Positions 1 through 8,692 of a stretch of 64,000 bases of DNA are shown here, piece by piece (position 1 is the stretch's first letter; each line of letters opens with the position of its first letter). The notes beneath the pieces are model-generated. The model searched no databases. It was not told the origin of the DNA and worked only from the letters and a program-made list of their open reading frames with translations. The position numbers and the translations under genes are program-made. This stretch comes from Bisgaard Taxon 45 (GTDB lineage Bacteria > Pseudomonadota > Gammaproteobacteria > Enterobacterales > Pasteurellaceae): the NCBI GenBank assembly GCA_030783905.1, contig JAQAHH010000003.1, positions 62,001 through 126,000 on the forward strand, given 5' to 3'.

Positions 1-891
1 CCGATTACCTTTGCCCATTGGTGCATGGCTTATGTAGAAATGCTTGATCGTGATTATTCCCGTTTAGCCGATGCTTACCAACGGATGAATAGCTGTCCAT
101 TGGGTAGTGGTGCGCTCGCTGGCACCGCTTATGCTATCGACCGTGAACAATTAGCCTTAGATCTCGGCTTTGATGTTGCCACACGTAACAGCTTAGACAG
201 TGTGTCAGATCGTGATCATATTGTCGAGTTACTGTCCACCGCCTCATTAAGCATGGCGCATCTTTCACGTTTTGCCGAAGATATGATCATTTTTAACAGT
301 GGCGAATCCAATTTTGTCGAGTTGTCTGATCGTGTCACCTCTGGTTCTTCCCTGATGCCACAGAAAAAGAATCCCGATGCTTGTGAGTTAATTCGTGGTA
401 AGGCCGGCCGTGTCATGGGCGCATTAACCGGTATGCTAATGACCTTAAAAGGCTTGCCGCTTGCTTATAACAAAGATATGCAGGAAGACAAAGAAGGCAT
501 TTTCGACGCCCTAGATACGTGGCAGGATTGTATTGACATGGCCACCCTGGTGTTAGACGGCATTCAAGTGAATGTAGCGCGCACCAAAGAAGCCGCCTTA
601 AAAGGTTATTCGAATGCCACCGAATTGGCGGATTATTTAGTCGCCAAAGGCGTGCCATTCCGTGACTCTCACCATATTGTGGGCGAAACAGTCGTGTATG
701 CGATTCAACAACATAAAGCCCTTGAGGCGCTCAGTATTACCGAATTTAAACAGTTTAGTGATGTTGTGGAAGAGGATGTGTATCCGATCTTATCTTTACA
801 ATCTTGCTTAGACAAACGCTGTGCCAAAGGTGGCGTCTCTCCACTTCGCATTGCTGAGGCTATCGCTGAAGCGAAAGCAAGACTCCGTTAA
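1..891 (+). CDS. argH: argininosuccinate lyase, C-terminal part (5' end outside window)
   Basis: The frame is open from base 1, so the true start lies upstream and 296 C-terminal residues of a roughly 460-residue enzyme are visible. ArgH cleaves argininosuccinate to arginine and fumarate, the last step of arginine synthesis in the cytoplasm. The fumarase/lyase signature [12 protein letters not shown] is present, with the flexible catalytic-serine loop, followed by the usual [16 protein letters not shown] segment. The reading frame is intact to the stop at 889-891. A strong terminator follows immediately. Identification is by motif and is very secure. Confidence 0.97.
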   Translation, partial: PITFAHWCMAYVEMLDRDYSRLADAYQRMNSCPLGSGALAGTAYAIDREQLALDLGFDVATRNSLDSVSDRDHIVELLSTASLSMAHLSRFAEDMIIFNSGESNFVELSDRVTSGSSLMPQKKNPDACELIRGKAGRVMGALTGMLMTLKGLPLAYNKDMQEDKEGIFDALDTWQDCIDMATLVLDGIQVNVARTKEAALKGYSNATELADYLVAKGVPFRDSHHIVGETVVYAIQQHKALEALSITEFKQFSDVVEEDVYPILSLQSCLDKRCAKGGVSPLRIAEAIAEAKARLR

Positions 892-901
892 TCCAAGCAA
901 C

Positions 902-931
902 AAAAAACGCAATCCTACGATTGCGTTTTTT
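902..931. terminator. bidirectional intrinsic terminator between argH and the 97-aa gene
   Basis: A perfect 13-base stem (AAAAAACGCAATC with its complement) and a 4-base loop give a U-tract on either strand. It can end argH transcription from the left and the minus-strand gene at 941-1234 from the right. Confidence 0.85.
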
Positions 932-940
932 ATACTGTAT

Positions 941-1234
941 TTAGGCTTGTACACCTAAATTGCCAATTTTAATCCCCAAAAATCCCATACTCACTGGGTC
1001 GAGATAATCACCAAGGAATTTGAAAAGTTCAGTTAAATCGGTAAACGTGCGGTTAATTTTGACTTGATCTTCCACTTTTCTTGTAAATTCATAAGCAATA
1101 TTCGAGCCATTAATATGGGCAACTAAGGTGATATAGATAGTTTCAAAAAAGTGGCTATGTGCCCCTTCCTCGCCGGGATCACTGATTCTCACATTCCAAT
1201 TATTACTAAAAAGGACTTCCGTTTGCACAGTCAT
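941..1234 (-). CDS. conserved-looking hypothetical protein, 97 aa
   Basis: I do not recognise a family. The protein is soluble-looking, with no signal peptide or membrane helix, an aromatic N-terminal half (NNWNVRI, HSHFFETIYITLVAHI) and a C-terminal GFLGIKIGNL segment. A good ribosome binding site (GAGGT, 8 bases upstream) lies inside the last codons of the upstream arfA frame, and the start is only 4 bases from the arfA stop. Because arfA carries an internal terminator, this gene probably depends on terminator read-through or its own promoter. It ends just before the shared argH terminator. It is likely a real gene because of the ribosome binding site and the terminator placement; function unknown. 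Confidence 0.6.
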   Translation of the reverse strand: MTVQTEVLFSNNWNVRISDPGEEGAHSHFFETIYITLVAHINGSNIAYEFTRKVEDQVKINRTFTDLTELFKFLGDYLDPVSMGFLGIKIGNLGVQA

Positions 1235-1238
1235 AAAT

Positions 1239-1520
1239 TTACCTCGCTGAGTTTAAATGAGTTGCATTGTTGTAAAACCTAGTTAAGAAAAACCCGATTA
1301 TAAAATCTTTCAAATCAAAAATTTTATAATCGGGCTTTTCGATATATTTCCCTGCGTGTTTGGCTTTACGTTGATAACTGCCTTTTCCTTTCCGTTTTTT
1401 CTCAATACGCTGACGGAATAACGGATCATGTAATAATGCACAAATCGCATTATCGCGAATGATGCCACGGCAGTGCTGGTAAGGTTGTGCACTGAGTGAC
1501 TGTTTTTGCTTCTTAGTCAT
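1239..1520 (-). CDS. arfA: alternative ribosome-rescue factor A
   Basis: ArfA recruits release factor 2 to ribosomes stalled on non-stop mRNA, as a backup to tmRNA. The recognisable core is [24 protein letters not shown] and [12 protein letters not shown] (residues about 14-56), matching the E. coli ArfA core closely. I chose the start at 1520 (MTKKQKQ) because GAGGAAAAAG sits just upstream; the longer frame to 1580 would run through the yfgD terminator. The genomic frame is 93 residues with a hydrophobic tail ([10 protein letters not shown]). Residues 63-76 are encoded by a perfect 14-base inverted repeat followed by a U-run on the transcript. Transcription should therefore stop before the stop codon, giving a non-stop message. 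ArfA made from it would be truncated near residue 78 and active only when trans-translation fails. Confidence 0.9.
   Translation of the reverse strand: MTKKQKQSLSAQPYQHCRGIIRDNAICALLHDPLFRQRIEKKRKGKGSYQRKAKHAGKYIEKPDYKIFDLKDFIIGFFLTRFYNNATHLNSAR
1284..1334 (-). terminator. intrinsic terminator inside the arfA reading frame
   Basis: On the minus strand CCCGATTATAAAAT (1334-1321) pairs perfectly with ATTTTATAATCGGG (1306-1293) across a 14-base loop, followed by UUUUU at 1292-1288. The stem is entirely coding and lies upstream of the arfA stop at 1239-1241. This fits the known regulatory device of arfA genes, in which RNase III cleavage or an internal terminator removes the stop codon. Confidence 0.85.
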
Positions 1521-1540
1521 CTTTTTCCTCATAGGTTGTG

Positions 1541-1575
1541 ATAAAAAATAGCCCATTTGTAGTAAACAAACGGGC
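1541..1575 (-). terminator. intrinsic terminator of yfgD
   Basis: On the minus strand GCCCGTTTGT pairs with ACAAATGGGC (one G-U pair), followed by UAUUUUUUA at 1550-1541. It lies directly after the yfgD stop and only about 20 bases before the arfA start. Confidence 0.7.
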
Positions 1576-1592
1576 GTCATTATAAAACGAAA

Positions 1593-1943
1593 TTACAAAA
1601 TCTCAAGTACCGATTCAGGCGGGCGACCAATTTTTGCTTTTTCACCATGAATGACGATCGGCCGTTCCAATAAACTACCGTGTACGACGAGCGCCTCGAG
1701 TAATTGCTGTTCACTCACTTCTGGTTTATCTAACCCCAAATTATGATAAAGTTCATCTTTAGTGCGCATCATGTCTCGAAAACTGGTGACACCTAATTTT
1801 TGCGCAATCTGCTGTAATTGTGAGGCAGAGAAGGGGTGTTCTAAATACAGCACCACGTTCGGTTGATATTGCTTCGCTTCAAGTAATGCTAGTGTCTCAC
1901 GGCTTTTAGAACAACGTGGATTATGATAAATAGTCACGCTCAT
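1593..1943 (-). CDS. yfgD: ArsC-family (Spx/arsenate reductase-like) protein
   Basis: A 116-residue thioredoxin-fold protein of the ArsC family. The N-terminal YHNPRCSKSRETLALLE carries the single catalytic cysteine of glutaredoxin-dependent arsenate reductases. ERPIVIHGEKAKIGRPPE near residues 92-110 is the family's conserved arginine-containing substrate loop. No arsR or arsenite pump lies nearby, so a housekeeping thiol role is as likely as arsenate reduction. In E. coli yfgD also sits close to perM, divergently, as here. The ribosome binding site GAGGAAATTCT supports the start. Confidence 0.88.
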   Translation of the reverse strand: MSVTIYHNPRCSKSRETLALLEAKQYQPNVVLYLEHPFSASQLQQIAQKLGVTSFRDMMRTKDELYHNLGLDKPEVSEQQLLEALVVHGSLLERPIVIHGEKAKIGRPPESVLEIL

Positions 1944-2022
1944 AGAATTTCCTCGCTTAATAATATGATCTTATTAGATTTTACCTTATAATCGCTCAAA
2001 ATGCTTAAATGAAGGATATCTT

Positions 2023-3087
2023 ATGATCGAAATGTTGAAAAACTGGTATAACAACCGTTTCAGTGACCCACAAGCAATGGGGTTGTTTGCCATCTTACTC
2101 TTTGGTTTTATATCCATTTATTTTTTTAGCAGCCTCATTGCCCCGCTCCTGATTGCTATTGTGTTAGCCTATTTATTGGAATGGCCCATCCGTTTTCTTA
2201 CTGAACGACTCAAATTTCCACGCTTACTGGCTACCGGCATTGTTTTTGGTGGCTTTTTAGGGATTATTCTGATTATGGTGTTGGTGTTCATTCCAACCTT
2301 ATGGAACCAAACTTTAAATTTATTAACCGACTTGCCACATATGTTCAATACGCTCAATGAGTGGCTACTTTCTCTGCCTGAGCATTACCCCGAATTAGTC
2401 GATTACCAAACGATTGATTCCGTATTAAATACCGTCCGAGCCAAAATTCTCGGTTTGGGTGAATCAGCGTTAAAATTCTCACTCACCTCACTATTAAGCC
2501 TTGTAACATTAGGGATCTATATGTTTCTTGTGCCGTTAATGGTGTTCTTTTTATTAAAAGATAAAACAGAATTAATGGATGGCGTGAGCCGTTTTCTTCC
2601 ACGTAACCGTACCCTTGCCTCCAGTGTTTGGCAAGAAATGCAACAACAAATTGCCAATTATATCCGTGGTAAATTATTTGAAATTATTATTGTGACTGCG
2701 GTGACTTATGCAATTTTTGTCTTCTTTAACTTAAATTACTCATTACTGTTAGCCGTTGCAGTCGGCTTATCCGTACTCGTCCCCTATATTGGTGCGGTGT
2801 TGGTCACCATTCCGATTGCACTCGTTGCTGTCGCCCAATTTGGGATCAGTCCAACTTTTTGGTACCTGATTAGTGCTTATGTCATCAGTCAGATTTTAGA
2901 TGGTAACTTATTAGTCCCCTTCCTGTTTTCAGAAGCCGTTAATTTACATCCATTAATCATCATTATTGCCGTATTAATTTTTGGTGGTTTATGGGGATTT
3001 TGGGGTGTTTTCTTCGCAATTCCCCTCGCGACTTTAGTTAAAGCCGTTGTGAACGCGTGGCCATCAACAGAACAAAATCCCCTTTGA
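2023..3087 (+). CDS. perM: AI-2E family inner-membrane permease PerM
   Basis: A 354-residue polytopic membrane protein. Hydrophobic segments near residues 20-45, 65-95, 155-180 and four or five more towards the C-terminus match the AI-2E/PerM (YfgO) topology. A soluble amphipathic region with NHLTDLP-like helices and [15 protein letters not shown] in the middle is typical. Substrate in Pasteurellaceae is not established. AAGGATATCTT precedes the ATG. It is divergent from yfgD and convergent with the RND pump, with a shared terminator. Confidence 0.9.
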   Translation: MIEMLKNWYNNRFSDPQAMGLFAILLFGFISIYFFSSLIAPLLIAIVLAYLLEWPIRFLTERLKFPRLLATGIVFGGFLGIILIMVLVFIPTLWNQTLNLLTDLPHMFNTLNEWLLSLPEHYPELVDYQTIDSVLNTVRAKILGLGESALKFSLTSLLSLVTLGIYMFLVPLMVFFLLKDKTELMDGVSRFLPRNRTLASSVWQEMQQQIANYIRGKLFEIIIVTAVTYAIFVFFNLNYSLLLAVAVGLSVLVPYIGAVLVTIPIALVAVAQFGISPTFWYLISAYVISQILDGNLLVPFLFSEAVNLHPLIIIIAVLIFGGLWGFWGVFFAIPLATLVKAVVNAWPSTEQNPL

Positions 3088-3110
3088 CGAATGAATGAAA
3101 AAAGACAGAA

Positions 3111-3140
3111 AAAAATACCGCACTTTTGTGCGGTATTTTT
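3111..3140. terminator. bidirectional terminator containing an uptake signal
   Basis: AAAAATACCGCAC and its exact complement flank TTTT, giving A/T tracts on both sides. The left arm contains the uptake signal core ACCGCACTT (3117-3125). It separates the convergent perM and RND genes. Confidence 0.85.
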
Positions 3141-3151
3141 TATGCTTGAAA

Positions 3152-6100
3152 TTAATGTGAACTGTTATCCGTTAACGGTTTTATGCTTTCATCAAATTCC
3201 GGTAAAGGTTTGTGTTCCGTCGCAATGTAGCTATAAATCACGGGCAACACAAATAAGGTGAATAATGTTCCAATAGCTAGACCTGAAACAATCACAATCC
3301 CAATACTAAAGCGCGATACGGCCCCTGCCCCAGACGCATATAAGAGCGGGATAAGACCTGCAATCATCGCTGCGGTAGTCATTAAAATCGGACGTAAACG
3401 CACTTTGGCCGCTTCAGTAATCGCTTCAATACGATTTTTGCCGTGATGCAGTTGTTCTTCTTTTGCAACTTCACACATTAAAATCCCGTGTTTGGTTATT
3501 AAGCCAACTAGCGTAATCAAACCCACCTGTGAGTAAATATTCAGACTGGTTCCTGGGATACGGAAGAAACCTAAGAAATTGAGCATTAATAGCGCCCCAC
3601 TCACTGCCAGTGGCACCGAAATCATGATGACTAATGGATCACGAATTGACTCAAATTGAATCGCTAAAACTAAGAAAATAATGATAACAGCTAATACAAA
3701 GGTCACCGCTAAAGCATTACCTTCTTGGACCAACTGACGCGCTTCACCAGTAAAGTCATAATTATAGCCTTGTGGCAAATGCTCTTGCGCAGCGACTTTC
3801 AACCACTCAATCGCGTCCCCTGTACTTTTAGTCGGCAACGGTACGGCACTAATGACGGCTGAATTCAGCTGACTGAAACGTGGTAAAGAGGTCGGTTGTG
3901 ATTCTAACGTCATAGTTAAGAAACTGCTTAATGGTACCGATTTGCCGTTACTTGCTGTCACATAATAGTTGTTTAAACTTTCTGGGGATAAACGCTCGCC
4001 CCGTTTCACTTGCATGATAATCCGGTAGGCACGCCCATCAATGTCCACACGCTCAATCGTTGCCGCAGACAAGAAACTGCCGAGGGTCGCACTAATTTGT
4101 TGCATAGTGACACCATAAGTACCGGCTTTTTCTTTATCCACTTTAATCCGCATCTGTGCGGTATCAAACTTCAGATCCAATGCAGTATAAACAAAGTGAC
4201 CGGATTTTTTCATTTCCTGCAAGAAGTTTTCCGCAACATGAGCTAACTCTTTATAGTCACTGGCAGTACTGATCACAAAGCCGATCGGTGGACCTTGTTC
4301 CCCGGTATTAATTTCTGGGAAATTAAAGCCGGTCAATGCAACTTCTGGAATATGTGCGGCTTTTTTATTTAACTCCGCTAAAATCTCGGCTTGATTACGT
4401 GAGCGCGCTTTCCAATCTTTTAAGGTCACCACGCTAAATGATTGGTTGCTGCCCATTGCACCCGAAATGACCATTGAAAAATCCACTTCAGGCGTGTCTT
4501 TTAAAATCCGTTCGTAATCACGCATTGCTTCTTGCACGTAATCGACATTGACATTAGAAGGCGCACGACCAATCACCATGAATGCCCCTTTATCTTCTGC
4601 AGGGGTTAATTCACTCGCGAGACCATTAAACAAGAAAGGCAAGGTGGCAAAAATGACAACCGCAAAAGCCAACATACAACGACGGCTTGCCATCACCAGA
4701 TTTAAAGCATAGTTATAGCCATGATTAATGGTAGTTAACATTTTCTCGATGCATTTTTCTAATTTACTTGGATCACTATGTGGTTTAAGTAACTTACTGC
4801 TCATCATCGGTGAAAGTGTTAACGCCACAATCCCAGAAATAAAGACCGCCCCTGCTAAAGTTAAGGCAAACTCTTTAAATAAAGAACCCGTGATCCCATC
4901 CATTAATGCCATTGGGGAATACACTGCCATAAGAGCAATCGTCATCGAAATCACGGGGACTGCAATTTCACGTGTACCAATAATGGCAGCACGGAAAGGT
5001 GTTTCACCTAATTTAATATGGCGATCCACATTCTCCAGTACCACAATCGCATCATCTACGACCAAGCCAATAGCCAAAATCAACGCTAGCAGAGTCATTA
5101 AATTAATCGAAAAATCAAATGCTTGCAGTAGCATAATGACCCCAATTAATGAAATGGGAATAGTAATGATCGGAATCAGGATAGCCCGTAATGAACCAAT
5201 AAATAATGTGATCACCACTAAGACAATGATCGTGGCTTCTAAAATCGTTTTAATCACTTCATCAATTGAACTATTAATCGCGATGGTTGTGTCATACAAA
5301 ATTTCGGCTTGCATACTGTCTGGCAAATTGCGTTTAATTTGCTCATATAATGGACGTACATTTTCCGCCACAACCAGTGGGTTGGCAGAAGAAGTCGGGT
5401 TAATGGCTAACACGACAGATTCAAAGCCATTTGCCACCGCTCTTGAACTATCGCTAGATTTATTTAATTCCACATCAGCAATATCGCGTAAACGCACTAA
5501 TTTATCGCCTTTTGAAGAAATAATCAGATTCCCTAACTCTTCTACCGATTTGGTGGTGGTTTCTACTTTATTTTTATAGGTCACATAAAAGCCGTTATCA
5601 TTCCCCGCCGCGGTTTGTACGTTATTTGAAGATAAGGCGCTTCTAACCGCCATCGCAGATAAATGCTGAGCAGCCATTTTGGCTGGATCGAGCCAAATGC
5701 GTAACGCATAATCCGACGCACCAAAGATTTGTACTTCCGCTACCCCTTCAACAGTAAAGAATTGTGGTTTAATTACACGTTCAATGTAGTCCGTCACCTG
5801 ACTGGCATCCAATTTATTAGAGCTAAACTGAATGTACATCATCCCCGTTCCCCCAGTAGAGGAGGTGATTACAGGGTCATCAATACCACGAGGTAATTGC
5901 GAACGAACCGAATTTACTTTGGCTAACACATCCGCTAACGCCCCATTTGGATCGGTATTTAACTTCATTTTAATCGTAATTAACGAGCTATTTGGGCTAC
6001 TTTTTGACGATAAATAATCGATGTTATCGGCTTGTGCAACGGCTTCTTCCAGTTTTGAGGTAATAAATGCTTGGATAAGACTTGCATCAGCCCCTGGATA

Positions 6101-6250
6101 AACCGTCGAGACATTAATCACCGTTGTGGTCATTTTGGGATATTCACGCACGGCTAATTTCGCAATCGCTTGTAATCCTAAAATAATGATCAACAAGCTA
6201 ATAGAGACCGCCAAAACAGGGCGTCGAATAAAAATATCGGTAAATCGCAT
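3152..6250 (-). CDS. acrB: RND (HAE1) multidrug efflux pump, inner-membrane subunit
   Basis: A 1032-residue proton-driven efflux transporter of the AcrB/MexB superfamily. The first helix follows MRFTDIFIRRPVLA. The transmembrane-4 proton-relay motif GLVVDDAIVVLENV is near residue 400. Two similar halves each have a large periplasmic loop, and the second helical bundle ends near residue 1010. The sequence belongs to the shorter AcrB-like group found in Haemophilus (compare the acrRAB genes of H. influenzae). AGGAAATTACC precedes the ATG. It is the last gene of the operon with the TetR regulator, the fusion protein and msrC; no outer-membrane channel is encoded here, so a TolC-type partner must be elsewhere. 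The exact substrate range cannot be read from sequence. Confidence 0.92.
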   Translation of the reverse strand: MRFTDIFIRRPVLAVSISLLIIILGLQAIAKLAVREYPKMTTTVINVSTVYPGADASLIQAFITSKLEEAVAQADNIDYLSSKSSPNSSLITIKMKLNTDPNGALADVLAKVNSVRSQLPRGIDDPVITSSTGGTGMMYIQFSSNKLDASQVTDYIERVIKPQFFTVEGVAEVQIFGASDYALRIWLDPAKMAAQHLSAMAVRSALSSNNVQTAAGNDNGFYVTYKNKVETTTKSVEELGNLIISSKGDKLVRLRDIADVELNKSSDSSRAVANGFESVVLAINPTSSANPLVVAENVRPLYEQIKRNLPDSMQAEILYDTTIAINSSIDEVIKTILEATIIVLVVITLFIGSLRAILIPIITIPISLIGVIMLLQAFDFSINLMTLLALILAIGLVVDDAIVVLENVDRHIKLGETPFRAAIIGTREIAVPVISMTIALMAVYSPMALMDGITGSLFKEFALTLAGAVFISGIVALTLSPMMSSKLLKPHSDPSKLEKCIEKMLTTINHGYNYALNLVMASRRCMLAFAVVIFATLPFLFNGLASELTPAEDKGAFMVIGRAPSNVNVDYVQEAMRDYERILKDTPEVDFSMVISGAMGSNQSFSVVTLKDWKARSRNQAEILAELNKKAAHIPEVALTGFNFPEINTGEQGPPIGFVISTASDYKELAHVAENFLQEMKKSGHFVYTALDLKFDTAQMRIKVDKEKAGTYGVTMQQISATLGSFLSAATIERVDIDGRAYRIIMQVKRGERLSPESLNNYYVTASNGKSVPLSSFLTMTLESQPTSLPRFSQLNSAVISAVPLPTKSTGDAIEWLKVAAQEHLPQGYNYDFTGEARQLVQEGNALAVTFVLAVIIIFLVLAIQFESIRDPLVIMISVPLAVSGALLMLNFLGFFRIPGTSLNIYSQVGLITLVGLITKHGILMCEVAKEEQLHHGKNRIEAITEAAKVRLRPILMTTAAMIAGLIPLLYASGAGAVSRFSIGIVIVSGLAIGTLFTLFVLPVIYSYIATEHKPLPEFDESIKPLTDNSSH

Positions 6251-6259
6251 GGTAATTTC

Positions 6260-6703
6260 CTATTCCTTAACACAGGTCAGTGCCGCACATTTTTCTAGAA
6301 AGGCCACATCTTCTGCGGAAAAACGAGCGAGACGAGGTGAATCCACATCTAATTCAGCAATCATCTCTTCCCTTTGAAAAATAGGCACGACTACTTCTGA
6401 TTGTGATGCACTATCACAAGCAATATGACCATCAAATTGATGCACATCCTCTACTACCGTTGTTTTGCCCGTTTGCCAAGTATAGCCACATACCCCCTTT
6501 CCGAAGCCGATGTCAGAACACGCGACTTTACCTTGGAATGGACCGACTTTTAAAACACCGTCTTTAACAAGGTAGAAACCAACCCAGTTTAAATCGGGCA
6601 TGTGCTCATATAAAAAAGCCGAGGTGTTGGCCATTCTTGAAATCATGTACGTTTCAGGCGCGAGAATATGTTCAAGTTGTTGTAATAATAAAGTGTAATT
6701 CAT
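6260..6703 (-). CDS. msrC: free methionine-(R)-sulfoxide reductase, GAF domain
   Basis: A 147-residue single GAF-domain protein of the fRMsr (YebR) family, which reduces free methionine-R-sulfoxide. Cys62, Cys72 and Cys96 have spacings of 10 and 24, exactly those of E. coli Cys84, Cys94 and Cys118, in the conserved contexts QGKVAC, GVCG and HIACDSAS. NWVGFYL marks the GAF core. It lies 26 bases after the membrane-fusion gene and 9 bases before the RND gene, so it is almost certainly cotranscribed with the pump. AGAGGA lies 8 bases upstream of the ATG. Confidence 0.93.
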   Translation of the reverse strand: MNYTLLLQQLEHILAPETYMISRMANTSAFLYEHMPDLNWVGFYLVKDGVLKVGPFQGKVACSDIGFGKGVCGYTWQTGKTTVVEDVHQFDGHIACDSASQSEVVVPIFQREEMIAELDVDSPRLARFSAEDVAFLEKCAALTCVKE

Positions 6704-6729
6704 TCAATTTTTCCTCTTAGAACCGCACT

Positions 6730-7941
6730 TTACAGATTATTTTTGACAGCAGGTTGCATGGTTCCTACCCCAGCTTTATCCGCGACAAGTACCAGACTGC
6801 CATTGGTTAAATTTTGCTGTCCACCTGTCACAATCTTATCACCCGGTTTAATTTCCTCGCCTTTTAACTGAGCATAAATGCCTTGGCGATCTTGTGTAAA
6901 CACCGTCACCTGTTTCACCCGATAAGCTTGCTCAATTTTTTCTGGGTCAAAATCTTTACGCGCCATTAAAGTCTCACGTTCTTCCGCAGAAAGTGCGGTC
7001 AAGATATAGGCAATTTCACCATACATGTTGTAGCTAATGGCCACTTGTGGCACCACAACCTGATCATATTTTGTTGGTAAAGCCACGCGTAGTCGGGTAA
7101 ACATACCAGAAAGCAGTTTCCGACCATCTTCTGGTTCAAATGTCGCTTGAACATCAATTAGTCCCGTCATCGCGCTGATCGCCGGCTCAATCGCGGTAAC
7201 CTTAGCAGCAAAGGTTTCGCCACTGCGCGCATCCGCTATTGCGGTCACTTTCTGCCCAACATGTAAATGCTCTAATTCGGTTTGTGAAAGAGCAAAATCA
7301 ATTTTCATGCTACTCGTATCTTCAACGCGCACAATTTCCATTCCGGGATTCACATATTGCCCCACATTGACTTTCACAATCCCCGTTTGTCCATCAAACG
7401 GCGCCACAATTTGACGACGTGCAATCCCCGCTTTTGAGGCGGCAATATTTGCTTCTAATGCCTCATAGGCAGATTTCGCATTATCAAGTTCTTGTTGTGA
7501 TACACTTTTGGTTTTATACAAACTCAAATAACGCTGATAAGTCGCTTTAACAGAGGCAAGCTGTGCTAACGACGCTTTCAAACTGGCTTGTTCTACAGAA
7601 CTATCTAACACCACTAATACCGTGCCTTTTTTCACGCGTTGACCAGACTGCACGAGTACTTGTTGAACAGTGCCCGAGATCTGTGCACTTAACATCGCCC
7701 CTTGATTTGGGCGCACAATGCCTGTGGTTTCAATAACGGGCGTCCATTGTTGCGGTTGAATCGTCATTGCTGTCACGGGATAAATTTTTTCGCCCGCCCC
7801 GGCAATAAATTTCTCAATCATTTTTCCTTTGATCACGTTAAAAACGATGACACCCGCAAAAAGTAAAACAATAATGCCGAGAATGATTTTCATGGCAATC
7901 GAATGAGATCGTTTTGGTTGATTTGCTTGAGTCGCACTCAT
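6730..7941 (-). CDS. acrA: RND efflux periplasmic membrane-fusion protein
   Basis: About 403 residues from MSATQANQ. The start at 7941 is preferred because GGAG lies 9-12 bases upstream; the longer frame (to 7992) overlaps the regulator. There is one N-terminal membrane anchor (KIILGIIVLLFAGVIVF) and no lipobox cysteine. Two half-lipoyl motifs flank an alpha-helical hairpin (residues about 85-180), followed by beta-barrel and membrane-proximal domains, as in HlyD/AcrA-type adaptors. It links the RND pump to an outer-membrane channel. An uptake signal lies within the gene (6991-6999). Confidence 0.92.
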   Translation of the reverse strand: MSATQANQPKRSHSIAMKIILGIIVLLFAGVIVFNVIKGKMIEKFIAGAGEKIYPVTAMTIQPQQWTPVIETTGIVRPNQGAMLSAQISGTVQQVLVQSGQRVKKGTVLVVLDSSVEQASLKASLAQLASVKATYQRYLSLYKTKSVSQQELDNAKSAYEALEANIAASKAGIARRQIVAPFDGQTGIVKVNVGQYVNPGMEIVRVEDTSSMKIDFALSQTELEHLHVGQKVTAIADARSGETFAAKVTAIEPAISAMTGLIDVQATFEPEDGRKLLSGMFTRLRVALPTKYDQVVVPQVAISYNMYGEIAYILTALSAEERETLMARKDFDPEKIEQAYRVKQVTVFTQDRQGIYAQLKGEEIKPGDKIVTGGQQNLTNGSLVLVADKAGVGTMQPAVKNNL

Positions 7942-7970
7942 ACAAAAACTCCATAAAATTAAAAAATAAA

Positions 7971-8534
7971 TTATTTCTGAATCGCTCGCCATGTCCGCTG
8001 AATCACAGATTCCAATAACTCAACAGAGAACGTTTCCTTAAAGTAAATTTGTTTCCAAGCAAGTTTTATTGCACTTTCTAACCCAAGTGCAAAAAGAATG
8101 TTCGAGGGTAAATCACCTATCTCACCAGCTTGTTGGGCTCTTTCACAAAACAGTGTCCAGTGACTACGATCCCATGCTTTAATCACCTTATCAAAACCCG
8201 GCAGGGATTGATATTGATGCATATTTAACAGAATATTGGGGTTTTCCAACAAAAAGTACCAAATATTCCACCACATTTGACGATATTGTTCAAAAAACGT
8301 CTGACTACTGTCATGATGTTTCTCTAATGCACGCTGAAAACGTGTAAATACTTGTTGAGCAAATTGTTCTAGCAACGCTTCTTTACACTTAAAATAAATA
8401 TAAATTGTCCCAGGTGAAATCTTGGCGGCCTTTGCAATTTTATGCATAGACAGATTATGTAATCCCTCTTTCGCCATCAGGTGATCGATTGCTATAAAAA
8501 TATGCTCAGTCATGTCTATATCAGATTGACGCAT
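7971..8534 (-). CDS. acrR: TetR-family repressor of the efflux operon
   Basis: 187 residues. An N-terminal helix-turn-helix (residues about 25-52, IAKAAKISPGTIYIYFKCKEALL) is followed by an all-helical ligand-binding domain. First gene of the efflux operon, 29 bases before the fusion-protein start. Neither candidate start (8534 or 8513) has a clear ribosome binding site. A perfect 18-base palindrome lies 57 bases upstream, so autorepression with ligand-triggered release is the likely mode. The acrRAB assignment follows from gene order. Confidence 0.88.
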   Translation of the reverse strand: MRQSDIDMTEHIFIAIDHLMAKEGLHNLSMHKIAKAAKISPGTIYIYFKCKEALLEQFAQQVFTRFQRALEKHHDSSQTFFEQYRQMWWNIWYFLLENPNILLNMHQYQSLPGFDKVIKAWDRSHWTLFCERAQQAGEIGDLPSNILFALGLESAIKLAWKQIYFKETFSVELLESVIQRTWRAIQK

Positions 8535-8591
8535 AATAAATTCAATTAAGTAAATGAAATAAAAAGTCAGAAAGAAATCAACGCTCCCTGA

Positions 8592-8609
8592 AATGAACGA
8601 TCGTTCATT
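8592..8609. promoter_or_regulatory. perfect palindromic operator candidate for the TetR regulator
   Basis: AATGAACGATCGTTCATT is an exact 18-base palindrome upstream of the TetR gene. Half-site form and length match operators of TetR-family efflux regulators. Binding is inferred, not shown. Confidence 0.7.
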
Positions 8610-8640
8610 CTAAGACTTTTTGATATTTAAGCAAGTGTAA

Positions 8641-8675
8641 AAATAAAAAAACATGGGAGGATCCCACGTTTTTTT
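8641..8675 (-). terminator. intrinsic terminator upstream of the ftsN end region
   Basis: On the minus strand AAAAAACGTGGGA pairs with TCCCATGTTTTTT (one G-U), with a U-run. It lies directly after the ftsN stop at 8693 and is oriented to end ftsN transcription. Confidence 0.75.
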
Positions 8676-8692
8676 AGGTGATTACAGATAGG

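Noticed and set aside
1521-1580. Longer arfA start at 1580
   Set aside because: It would cover the yfgD terminator, and the ribosome binding site supports 1520.
4728-5579. 283-aa plus-strand frame opposite the RND pump
   Set aside because: Complement of a long real gene with strong family motifs; composition is not protein-like.
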